A stretch of DNA of 64,000 nucleotides from NCBI GenBank assembly GCA_965262175.1, contig CBDHES010000022.1, positions 186,001-250,000 on the forward strand. Reading direction: 5' to 3'. Made by a program: the position numbers and the translations under genes. Below the pieces are notes generated by a model that was given only the letters and a program-made list of their open reading frames with translations, was not told where the DNA came from and ran no database searches. This document shows, one piece after another, positions 24,486 through 31,985 of this stretch. The number at the start of each line of letters is the position of its first letter. Position 1 is the first letter of the stretch. Source of the DNA: CADEDH01 sp965262175. Its GTDB lineage: Bacteria > Actinomycetota > Acidimicrobiia > Acidimicrobiales > SZUA-35.

Positions 24486-25351
24486 CGGGCGCTCTCCTCG
24501 TCGAGCCGGAAGTAGTCGGGCTTGCCGAGCGGCCAGTACTCACCCCAGACGTGCTCGCCACCGGTGATCTCCAGGTGGGTCCCGGTCACGAAGTCGCCGG
24601 TCGGGCCGGCGAGATAGGCCGCACCCTGGGCGACGTCCCACACGTCGCCCAGGCGTCGCATCGGGTTGTGACCGAAGCTGGCCTGCGCCTCCGGCGGATA
24701 GGTGGCCAGACCCTCGCTGGCGATGACGCCGACGGCGATCGAGTTGACCCGGATCCGCTGGGGCGCCCATTCGACGGCCAGCGACCGGGTGAGGGCCACC
24801 CCTCCGGCCCGGGACGCCGCCGTGTGGGGGATCCCGACCGAGGCCCGACCCTGGATCGTCGAGATGTTGACGATGTTGCCGCCCCGGTCCTCGTCGACCC
24901 ACCGTCGGGCCGCCGCCTGCATGACGTACCAGGTGCCGTAGAGGTTGGTCTCGACGACGGCGTGCCACCCCTTGGGCGAGATGTCGAGGGCCGGGCTGGA
25001 GAACTGGCCTCCGGCGTTGTTGATCACGTGGTCGAGCCGACCGAAGGTCTGCCAGGTTTCGTCGACCAGCCGCGCGACCGCGTCGGGGTCGCGGATGGTC
25101 ATCGCGACCCGGTGGGCCGGGACCCCGATCGACCGGAGTCGCTCGACGGTCCGGTCCAGGGTCTCGGCGGTCCGACCACAGACGACGATCGAGGCGCCGA
25201 GGCGACCGAACAGCGTCGCCATCGCCGTCCCGATCGCGCCCCCACCGCCGGTGATCAGCACCACCTGGCCATCGAAGAGACCGTCCCGGAAGGCGATGGG
25301 GAGCTCGGCCAGCTCGTCGAAGGTATGGCTCCGGTAGGGATCGTCGCTCAC
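24482..25351 (-). CDS. SDR family protein, 2,4-dienoyl-CoA reductase-like, with altered catalytic residues
   Basis: A 289-residue SDR of the DECR/trans-2-enoyl-CoA reductase type, judged by LTRSLAVEWAPQRIRVNSIA and the long N terminus before TGGGGAIG. Where classical SDRs have YxxxK it reads HTAASRAG: His176 replaces Tyr, and the Lys conserved in the DECR group (AK-AGV) is Arg181. Activity may be altered or lost. The GTG at 25351 overlaps the quinone oxidoreductase stop (GTGA), and its own stop overlaps the esterase start. The neighbouring enzyme genes suggest modification of an acyl-CoA or enoyl intermediate. Confidence 0.8.
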   Translation of the reverse strand: MSDDPYRSHTFDELAELPIAFRDGLFDGQVVLITGGGGAIGTAMATLFGRLGASIVVCGRTAETLDRTVERLRSIGVPAHRVAMTIRDPDAVARLVDETWQTFGRLDHVINNAGGQFSSPALDISPKGWHAVVETNLYGTWYVMQAAARRWVDEDRGGNIVNISTIQGRASVGIPHTAASRAGGVALTRSLAVEWAPQRIRVNSIAVGVIASEGLATYPPEAQASFGHNPMRRLGDVWDVAQGAAYLAGPTGDFVTGTHLEITGGEHVWGEYWPLGKPDYFRLDEESAR

Positions 25352-26334
25352 CGGGCGACCTCGACGACGACCCGCCCGGTGGTGGCCCGATCGGCCATCC
25401 GCCGCAGCACGTCGGGCACGCCGGCGAGGGGGACCTGTTCGGAGATCAACGGATCGATCTCGCCCTCGGCCAGGAGCCGGTAGACCTCGTCGTAGCACTC
25501 GTCGAACACCCCGGGATCCTGGGCCCGGTAGCCCCCCATGTGGACCCCGACGACCGAGTAGTTCTTGACCAGGGCGTGGTTGGCCGGTGCGGACGGGATC
25601 TCCCCACTGGCGAACCCGACGACCAACAGCCGCCCCTCCCACGCCACGAGGCGCCGGGCGACGTCGAAGTGCTCCCCGCCGACCGGGTCATAGACGACGT
25701 CGACCCCTCTCCCGGACGTGGCGTCCTTGACGACCTCGTAGAGGTCGTCGTTGCGGTAGTCGATGGCCAGGTCGGCCCCGAGAGCCTCGCAGGCCCGGAC
25801 CTTGTCCGGTCCCCCGGCGGCGGCCAGGACCCAACAGCCGTGGGCCTTGGCCATCTGCACCGCCGCCGACCCGACACCGCCGGCCGCCGCCAGCACCAAC
25901 ACCGACTCGCCGGGCTGGAGCGCTCCCCGGCGGTGGAGGGCGAACCACGCCGTGCCGTAGGCGACGTGGATCGCCGCCGCGGTCGTCCCCGGCACCGATT
26001 CGGGGAGGCGGTGGACCTCGTCCGATGCCACCAGGGCCTGCTGGGCGAACCCTCCCCAGCCTCTCGTCGTCGGGCCGACCACCCGATCGCCGACGGCGAC
26101 GGTGGCCTCGGGGCCGGCCGCCACCACCCGACCGGCGGCACCCATGCCGGGCACGAAGGGCACGTCGAGCTTGACCTGGTAAGCGCCTTGGCACTGGAGG
26201 ATGTCGGCGAAGTTGACGTCGGCCCCCTCAACCTCGACGAGGGCCTCGGTACCCCGAGGCTCGGGCGCCTCGAGGTCGACCAGCGCCAGCTCGTCCCACG
26301 GGTCGCCGAGCGCCCCGAGCCGCCAGGCCTTCAT
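25348..26334 (-). CDS. NADPH:quinone oxidoreductase family (zinc-free MDR)
   Basis: A 328-residue medium-chain reductase. It has the N-terminal GroES-like domain (ADVNFADILQCQGAY, PFVPGMGAAGRVVAAG), a Rossmann motif AAAGGVGSAAVQMAKAHG and VDVVYDPVGGEHF. The Cys/His zinc ligands of alcohol dehydrogenases are absent. Such enzymes reduce quinones or the double bond of enoyl-CoAs and enones using NADPH. Start and stop each overlap neighbours by 4 nt, placing it second in a five-gene coupled operon, between an LLM enzyme and the DECR-like SDR. Confidence 0.88.
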   Translation of the reverse strand: MKAWRLGALGDPWDELALVDLEAPEPRGTEALVEVEGADVNFADILQCQGAYQVKLDVPFVPGMGAAGRVVAAGPEATVAVGDRVVGPTTRGWGGFAQQALVASDEVHRLPESVPGTTAAAIHVAYGTAWFALHRRGALQPGESVLVLAAAGGVGSAAVQMAKAHGCWVLAAAGGPDKVRACEALGADLAIDYRNDDLYEVVKDATSGRGVDVVYDPVGGEHFDVARRLVAWEGRLLVVGFASGEIPSAPANHALVKNYSVVGVHMGGYRAQDPGVFDECYDEVYRLLAEGEIDPLISEQVPLAGVPDVLRRMADRATTGRVVVEVAR

Positions 26335-27440
26335 CCGGCGACCGGGTCGAGGGCGTCGACCGCGGTTCCGGCCGGGGGCCAGACCGACGCCACGAGCTCG
26401 AGGCTCCGGAGGCGCTCCGGGAGGCCGTGGGTCGGGGTGTGGAGCATGAGCTCGGCCGCTCCGGTGCGGGCCGCCAGCTCCTCGAGGCCGTCGGCGACCT
26501 CGTCGGCGGTCCCGATCAGGGCCTGGGTTGCGACGGCCGTCGCCCGCCCGAACTCGGGATGGTCGGCCGCCTGGTCGGGCGGGAGGAGCGGCAGCATCCG
26601 CCCGGTCCGCATGCCGTACCGCCGCAGCCGACTCGGGCCCGACAGCCAGTCGGCCTCCGCGGTGCTCGAGGCGGCGATGACCGAGGCGGTCACGATCGTG
26701 TAGGGACGGTCGAGGATCTCCGAGGGCTCGAAGCTGTCCCGGTAGATCTCGGCCGCCTGCACCGTGCCCCCCATGTCGAAGTGGTGGGCGAAGGCGAAGG
26801 GGAGCCCGAGGAGCCCGGCCAGCTGAGCGCTGAACCCGCTGGAGCCGAGCAGCATGATCGACGGGGAGGACTCGGCCTCGGGGGTCGCCCGGAAATGCTC
26901 CCACAGGCCAGACTCGGTCCGGCGATCGCCGAGCAGGCCCATCACGTCGATCAGGTTGCGGGGGAAGTGCTCCTCGTCGTCGCTGCCGTGGTGACGCCGC
27001 AGGGCGGCGGCGGTGGCCCGGTCGGTGCCGGGAGCCCGACCGATCCCCAGGTCGACCCGGCCGGGATGGAGCGCCTCCAGCAGGGCGAACTGCTCGGCGA
27101 TGGCCAGCGGTGCGTGGTTGGGCAACATGACGCCCCCCGAGCCGACCTTGATGCGCTCGGTGGCTGCCGCCAGGTGGGCCATCAGCACCGCCGGCACGGT
27201 GCTGGCCACCGTGCCCATGTTGTGGTGCTCGGCGACCCAGATCCGGGTGTAGCCGAGACGGTCGGCCACCCGAGCGAGTTCGGTGACGTCGGCCAGGGCG
27301 TCCCGGCTGGTCGCGTCGTCGGCCACCATGGCCAGGTCGAGCACCGACAGCGGTCGACCGCCGCCCCGGCCCGCCGACCCGGCTCCCTGGTCGCCCGCTC
27401 CGAGGTCGGGGCTGGGGCTCGGCTCGCTTGGGGGTTCCAC
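26331..27440 (-). CDS. LLM class flavin-dependent oxidoreductase (MsnO8-like)
   Basis: A 369-residue luciferase-like enzyme. After an N-terminal Gly/Pro-rich stretch it has LSVLDLAMVADD, RLGYTRIWVAEHHNM, IKVGSGGVMLPNHAPL and LHPGRVDLGIGRAPG, which are hallmarks of the MsnO8/alkanal-monooxygenase-like branch that tends to use FMN. I placed the start at the GTG at 27440: it has GAGG about 9 nt upstream and a TACGAT box 30-odd nt upstream. Reading frames further upstream run through the divergent CaiB gene. It is the first gene of the five-gene coupled operon. The N-terminal 30 residues are low complexity, so a start slightly further in is possible. Confidence 0.8.
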   Translation of the reverse strand: MEPPSEPSPSPDLGAGDQGAGSAGRGGGRPLSVLDLAMVADDATSRDALADVTELARVADRLGYTRIWVAEHHNMGTVASTVPAVLMAHLAAATERIKVGSGGVMLPNHAPLAIAEQFALLEALHPGRVDLGIGRAPGTDRATAAALRRHHGSDDEEHFPRNLIDVMGLLGDRRTESGLWEHFRATPEAESSPSIMLLGSSGFSAQLAGLLGLPFAFAHHFDMGGTVQAAEIYRDSFEPSEILDRPYTIVTASVIAASSTAEADWLSGPSRLRRYGMRTGRMLPLLPPDQAADHPEFGRATAVATQALIGTADEVADGLEELAARTGAAELMLHTPTHGLPERLRSLELVASVWPPAGTAVDALDPVAG

Positions 27441-27570
27441 GGCTGCGGTCCTCGTCGGTGCTCCTGCAGGGACCGACGTATCGTAGCCCCACCGCTCGGG
27501 GCACGACAGCCGAGGTCTTCCGGGCTCGCCCGCCGTCGATGCTCGGTGGCCCCCTCTCCGGACGGTCCCA

Positions 27571-27576
27571 TAGGGT
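27571..27576 (+). promoter_or_regulatory. -10 box of the leaderless promoter for the double CaiB gene
   Basis: TAGGGT with a 6-nt spacer to the ATG at 27583. Confidence 0.6.
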
Positions 27577-27582
27577 TGCGCC

Positions 27583-29967
27583 ATGAGCACCGAGGGACCG
27601 TTGACCGAGCTCCGAGTCGTCGACCTGACCGCCGATCTGGGGCGCTTCGCCACGAAGCTCCTGGCGGAGCTGGGGGCGTCGGTATGCCGACCGGTCGGCG
27701 CGGGCAGCCGGGGTAGACCGGTGCCGGGGGCCGTCGGCCGGTTCGGCGGGGTCCTCGACTGGTGGTACGACGCGGCCAAGGAGCGGGTCGAGATCGACCT
27801 CGCCACCCCCGAGGGGCGCGACGCCTACCGGGCCTTGGCGGCCGAGGCCGACCTGGTCATCGACGCTGCCCCGCCGGGCGAGCTGGCCTCCCACGGCATC
27901 GACCACGATGACCTCGTGGCGAGCAATCCCCGACTCAGCCAGGTGTCGATCACGCCCTTCGGCCGGACCGGGCCCCGGGCCGACTGGTCCAGCTCCGACC
28001 TGGTGGCGGGGGCGATGGGTGGCGTCCTGTCCCTGACCGGTACCCCCGATGAGCCCCTCAACTCCTGGGGGTGGCAGAACTACAACTTCGGTGGGTTCGT
28101 GGCCGCCATCAGCGGCCTGGCCGCCGTGCGATCGGCCCGCCGGACCGGCGTCGGCCAGCACGTCGACGTGTCGCTCCACGAGGTCGTCGCCTCGTCGATC
28201 GAGAACCTGCTGATGCAGTACTTCTATGACGACGAGCTCCCGATGGCAAAGATCGCTCCCCGGCAAGGCTCGCTCCACTGGCTCGGCGCCTACCAGGTCG
28301 TCCCGGCCAAGACCGGGGCGATGATGGTCACCCCGACACCCGACGCCACCGGGCTGATCGACTGGATGGTGGCGTCTGGCATCACCGAGGCCGAGCCGTT
28401 CGTCGGCCTCGACGTCGTCGACCTCCTCGAGCAGATGCCCGGGGTGATGGCGGCCATGACGAGCTTCGCCCGGACCGAGGACGCCGGCACCCTGTGGTGG
28501 GAGGCCCAGCGCCGCCACATCGCGTTCGGCGAGGTCCAGACGGTGGCCCAGGCGGCGGCCAACCCCCAATTCGAGCACCGCGGTCTCTACACCGCCACGT
28601 GCCCGCTGGCCGGCGACGAGGATCAGCACCAGCGGACCGTCCGGGGCCCCTGGCGGCTGGTCCGGTTCTCCGACACGCCGACCTCGGCGCCCCAGCCCTC
28701 CCTCGACCCCACCCCGGTCGACGATCTGGCCACCCGCTGGCGGACCGTTGCCGTCGACCGCCCGGTCCCGGAGCGTGCCGACCCGTCCACTCCCCTCCCC
28801 CGTCCTCTCGACGGGATCGTCGTCCTCGACCTCAGCTGGGTGCTGGCCGGCCCGTTCGGGACCCGCCTCCTGGGCGACCTCGGTGCCGACGTGATCAAGG
28901 TCCAGACCGAGGAGCGGGCCACCCTGGTGAACCGCCCCGACTACCCGTACTACCCGGTGTGGAACCGGTCGAAGCGGTCGGTGACGATCGACCTCAAGCA
29001 CCCCGATGCCCTGGCCGTCGTCCGACCGCTCGTCGAGCGGGCCGACGTGCTGGTCGAGAACTACAGCGCCGGGGTCCTCGACCGCCTCGGGCTCGGGTGG
29101 GACGACGTCCGCCGGTGGAACGAGCGGCTGGTCTACGTGTCGATGTCGGGCTGTGGCCACGATGGCCCGTGGGCCGACGTGATCAGCTACGCCCCGACGA
29201 TCCACGCCCTGTGCGGCCTGACCCACCTGACCAATCCCCCGGGGCGGGGCGACGTCGGGTGCGGCTTCTCGCTCAACGACCACGCCGCCGGCTTCAGCGC
29301 CGCCCTGTCGATTCTGGCGGCCCTCGCCGCCCGGGACTCGACCGGCCGGGGACAGCAGATCGACATGGCCCAGCTCGAGATCGGGGCTTCCCTGATCGGC
29401 CCGGCCCTGGTCGACTACTGGGCCACCGGCCACGAGGCCCAGCCCGACGGGAACGCCGACGGGCTGACCGGGGCGGTGCCGAACGACGTCTGGCGGTGCG
29501 CCGACGATCGGTTCCTGGCCATCACCGCCGTCGACGACGACATGTGGGGCCGGTTGGCCGCCGCCACCGGCCTCGACCCCGCCCTCGGAGCGAACGGGAC
29601 GGACCGCCGGGCCGCCCGGGCCACCATCGACCGGGCGCTCGGCACCTGGTGCGGGGACCGACCGGCGGCCGAAGCGATGGAGGTGCTCCAGCGGGCGGGG
29701 GTGGCGGCCGGCGTCGTGCAGGATGCCGCCGACCTCGAAGGCGACCCCCAACTGGCGGCCCGCTCCTTCTGGCGATCGGCCGACAGCGCGGTGTTCGGCC
29801 CCCGCCCCTTCGAACGGTTCCCGGCCCGGTGGAGCCGATCGGATCTCGAGCCGTACCGGCCGGCCCCCGGCTACCTCGGCGAGGCCAACTTCGAGGTACT
29901 CGCCGAGGTGGTCGGGTTGACCGAGGTCGAGATCGCCGAGGGCATCGCCTCCGGCCTCTTCACCTGA
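27583..29967 (+). CDS. CaiB/BaiF CoA-transferase, two tandem class III domains
   Basis: A 794-residue protein that is two class III CoA-transferases in one chain. Half one (about 1-395) starts LTELRVVDLTADLGRFATKLLAELGA and holds HVDVSLHEVV with the Asp equivalent to the formyl-CoA transferase nucleophile. Half two (about 400-794) starts LDGIVVLDLSWVLAGPFGTRLLGDLGADVIK and holds QIDMAQLEI with the same Asp. Single-domain family members are about 400 residues and form interlocked dimers, so this fusion may fold as one built-in dimer. It should move CoA between organic acids. Its N-terminal half is the more diverged. The start is leaderless. Confidence 0.88.
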   Translation: MSTEGPLTELRVVDLTADLGRFATKLLAELGASVCRPVGAGSRGRPVPGAVGRFGGVLDWWYDAAKERVEIDLATPEGRDAYRALAAEADLVIDAAPPGELASHGIDHDDLVASNPRLSQVSITPFGRTGPRADWSSSDLVAGAMGGVLSLTGTPDEPLNSWGWQNYNFGGFVAAISGLAAVRSARRTGVGQHVDVSLHEVVASSIENLLMQYFYDDELPMAKIAPRQGSLHWLGAYQVVPAKTGAMMVTPTPDATGLIDWMVASGITEAEPFVGLDVVDLLEQMPGVMAAMTSFARTEDAGTLWWEAQRRHIAFGEVQTVAQAAANPQFEHRGLYTATCPLAGDEDQHQRTVRGPWRLVRFSDTPTSAPQPSLDPTPVDDLATRWRTVAVDRPVPERADPSTPLPRPLDGIVVLDLSWVLAGPFGTRLLGDLGADVIKVQTEERATLVNRPDYPYYPVWNRSKRSVTIDLKHPDALAVVRPLVERADVLVENYSAGVLDRLGLGWDDVRRWNERLVYVSMSGCGHDGPWADVISYAPTIHALCGLTHLTNPPGRGDVGCGFSLNDHAAGFSAALSILAALAARDSTGRGQQIDMAQLEIGASLIGPALVDYWATGHEAQPDGNADGLTGAVPNDVWRCADDRFLAITAVDDDMWGRLAAATGLDPALGANGTDRRAARATIDRALGTWCGDRPAAEAMEVLQRAGVAAGVVQDAADLEGDPQLAARSFWRSADSAVFGPRPFERFPARWSRSDLEPYRPAPGYLGEANFEVLAEVVGLTEVEIAEGIASGLFT

Positions 29968-29977
29968 CCGCGGCCGC

Positions 29978-29983
29978 TACGCT
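29978..29983 (+). promoter_or_regulatory. Candidate -10 box (deacetylase-glycosyltransferase)
   Basis: TACGCT in the short gap after the CaiB stop codon, about 38 nt before the ATG at 30022. No clear Shine-Dalgarno sequence follows, so the mapping to this start is weak. Confidence 0.3.
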
Positions 29984-30021
29984 CCAACCGGTCCGGCCCG
30001 TCGAACCGCGCGGTGACACCC

Positions 30022-30831
30022 ATGCCCAACCCCCTGTCCTCCCTGGCGTCGCCCTCGGCCCAGCTGTCGCCTCCGGTGCCGATCCTCTGCTACCACCGGG
30101 TCGCCGCCGATGGCGGTGAGTTCTCCACCACGCCAGAGCTGTTCCGCCAGCACCTCGACCTGATCGCTCAACGAGGGTTCGAGACCCTCAGCCTGGCCCA
30201 GCTGACCGAACGGATCGCCGAGCCGACGACGGCCAGCGGTCGACCGGGCATCGTCGTGACGTTCGACGACGGCTACCGGGACCTCGAGACCGAGGTCGCT
30301 CCGGCGTTGGCCGAGCGGGGCCAGCGGGCGGTGGCGTTCCTGATCACGTCCCGCAATCCGGCGACCTCCGGCGACGGCGACTACCTCGGCTGGGCCTCGG
30401 CCCGGGCCCTCGCCGCCGACGGGCTGTTCGAGTTCCACTCCCACTCCCACACCCACCAGAAGTGGCCGCTCGAGGCGTCGCAGGCGCCGGTGATCGCCGA
30501 GGAGCTGCGAACCTCCCGAGCGATCCTGGCCACCGAGCTCGACGCCGAGCCCGAGACCTTCGACCACATCGCCTGGCCGTTCGCCCGGACCTGCGAGGCG
30601 TGGGAGGAGACGGCCCTCGAGCTGGGGTTCACCACCCAGTACATCGTCCAACGGGGGGCCGTCCGCCGGCCCGGACAACTCCACCGCCTCCCCCGCCTGC
30701 TCACCGACGGCATGGGCCTCGCTCAGCTCCGGACCTGGCTGACCGTTCTCACCTCCCCGGTCGGGGCCACCGCCGGCAACCGGGTCTTCGGCGCCATCCG
30801 CCACGTGCGGCGGGGCGCGGCCTACACCTGA
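30022..30831 (+). CDS. Polysaccharide deacetylase family protein
   Basis: A 269-residue NodB-fold protein with VPILCYHRV near the N terminus, the catalytic TFDDGYRD, and the metal site HSHSHTH. The LITSRNP, WPFART and C-terminal LPRLL segments also fit the xylanase/chitin-deacetylase class. No signal peptide is evident, so it could act on a lipid- or nucleotide-linked sugar at the inner face or be exported another way. I chose the ATG at 30022; a GTG nine bases earlier is also possible. A glycosyltransferase gene starts 10 nt after its stop, so the pair likely works on one surface glycan. Confidence 0.82.
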   Translation: MPNPLSSLASPSAQLSPPVPILCYHRVAADGGEFSTTPELFRQHLDLIAQRGFETLSLAQLTERIAEPTTASGRPGIVVTFDDGYRDLETEVAPALAERGQRAVAFLITSRNPATSGDGDYLGWASARALAADGLFEFHSHSHTHQKWPLEASQAPVIAEELRTSRAILATELDAEPETFDHIAWPFARTCEAWEETALELGFTTQYIVQRGAVRRPGQLHRLPRLLTDGMGLAQLRTWLTVLTSPVGATAGNRVFGAIRHVRRGAAYT

Positions 30832-30841
30832 GCGACCGACG

Positions 30842-31978
30842 ATGCGCGCCTCCCCCCGGGTCACGATCATCCAACGGCGCCTGGTCCAGTACCGGGTGAC
30901 GCTCTTCGAGCGGCTCCGCCGTGCCCTCGCGGAGCGGGGCATCGAGCTACGGGTGGTGTACGGGCCGCCATCTCCCACCGACGCCGTCCGCAACGACAGC
31001 GGCACCTTGGCGTGGGGCGACGAGGTCCACTCCCGGTGGTTCACCGTCGGCGGCCACGAGCTGGTGTGGCATCCCGGCGGGCGGGCGGTGGCCGACTGCG
31101 ACCTCCTGGTGTTGACCCAGGAGAACAAGATCCTGTCGAACTACCCGGCCCTGGCCCAGCGGTCGCTTCGCTCCCGGCGGCTCGCCTACTGGGGCCACGG
31201 GGTCAACCTCCAGAGCACCAATCCCGACGGGTTGAGCGAGCGGTTCAAGAAGGTGCTGGTCAACCAGGTCGACTGGTGGTTCGCCTACACCGACCACACC
31301 CGGGACATCCTGACCGCCGGTGGGTTCGATCCGGCCCGGATCACCGTCCTCGACAACGCCATCGACAACGAGGCGTTCGAGGCCGACCTGGCCGCCGTCG
31401 ACGACGATCACCTCGCTCGGCTCCGGGCCGAGATCGACCTGGCACCGGGTGCGCCGCTCGGCCTCTACTGCGGGTCGCTCTATGTCGACAAGCGGGTCGA
31501 CCTGCTGGCCGAGGTCGGCGATCGGTTGGTCGCCACCGACCCGTCGTTCCGGCTCGTGGTGATCGGCGACGGCCCGGCGAGGGCCGACTTGGAGGCCCTG
31601 GCCGCCGAGCGGCCGTGGATGCGGTGCGTCGGGGTCCGACGGGGCCGGGAGAAGGCGGCGTGGTTCCGGCTCGCCACGGTGCAGCTCAGCCCGGGGGCGG
31701 TCGGGCTCCACGTACTCGATTCCTTTGCCGCCGGCGTGCCCCTCGTCACCACCCGGGACGCAGCCCACGGGCCGGAGATCGCCTACCTCGACCACGGCGT
31801 GAACGGGTTCGTGGTCGACGACGACCCGACGGCGTTGGCCGATGAGGTCCGGGCCCTCCTCGCCGACCCCGGCCGCCACGCCGAGGTGGTGGCCGCCGGC
31901 CGGACCGCGGCGGCCCGCTACACCCTTCCCAACATGGTCGACCGGTTCGTGGGCGGCATCGTCGCCGCCCTCGATTGA
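30842..31978 (+). CDS. Glycosyltransferase family 1/4 (GT-B fold)
   Basis: A 378-residue GT-B enzyme. The N-terminal acceptor half starts VTIIQRRLVQYRVTLFERL. The donor-binding half has LGLYCGSLYVDKRVDLL, LVVIGDGPARADLEALA and the segment LDSFAAGVPLVTT, where family 4 enzymes carry the ExFG...GxP nucleotide-sugar site (here DSFAAG). It should add a sugar from a nucleotide donor to a lipid carrier or polysaccharide in the cytoplasm. It begins 10 nt after the deacetylase gene, so both are probably co-transcribed, and it converges on the next CaiB gene with a 7-nt gap. Confidence 0.85.
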   Translation: MRASPRVTIIQRRLVQYRVTLFERLRRALAERGIELRVVYGPPSPTDAVRNDSGTLAWGDEVHSRWFTVGGHELVWHPGGRAVADCDLLVLTQENKILSNYPALAQRSLRSRRLAYWGHGVNLQSTNPDGLSERFKKVLVNQVDWWFAYTDHTRDILTAGGFDPARITVLDNAIDNEAFEADLAAVDDDHLARLRAEIDLAPGAPLGLYCGSLYVDKRVDLLAEVGDRLVATDPSFRLVVIGDGPARADLEALAAERPWMRCVGVRRGREKAAWFRLATVQLSPGAVGLHVLDSFAAGVPLVTTRDAAHGPEIAYLDHGVNGFVVDDDPTALADEVRALLADPGRHAEVVAAGRTAAARYTLPNMVDRFVGGIVAALD

Positions 31979-31985
31979 GTCGGCC

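Noticed and set aside
25348..29751. One very long minus-strand frame extending the quinone oxidoreductase
   Set aside because: The extra N-terminal part is antisense to the CaiB gene and the LLM gene; the quinone oxidoreductase has a family-typical start at 26334 overlapping the LLM stop codon.
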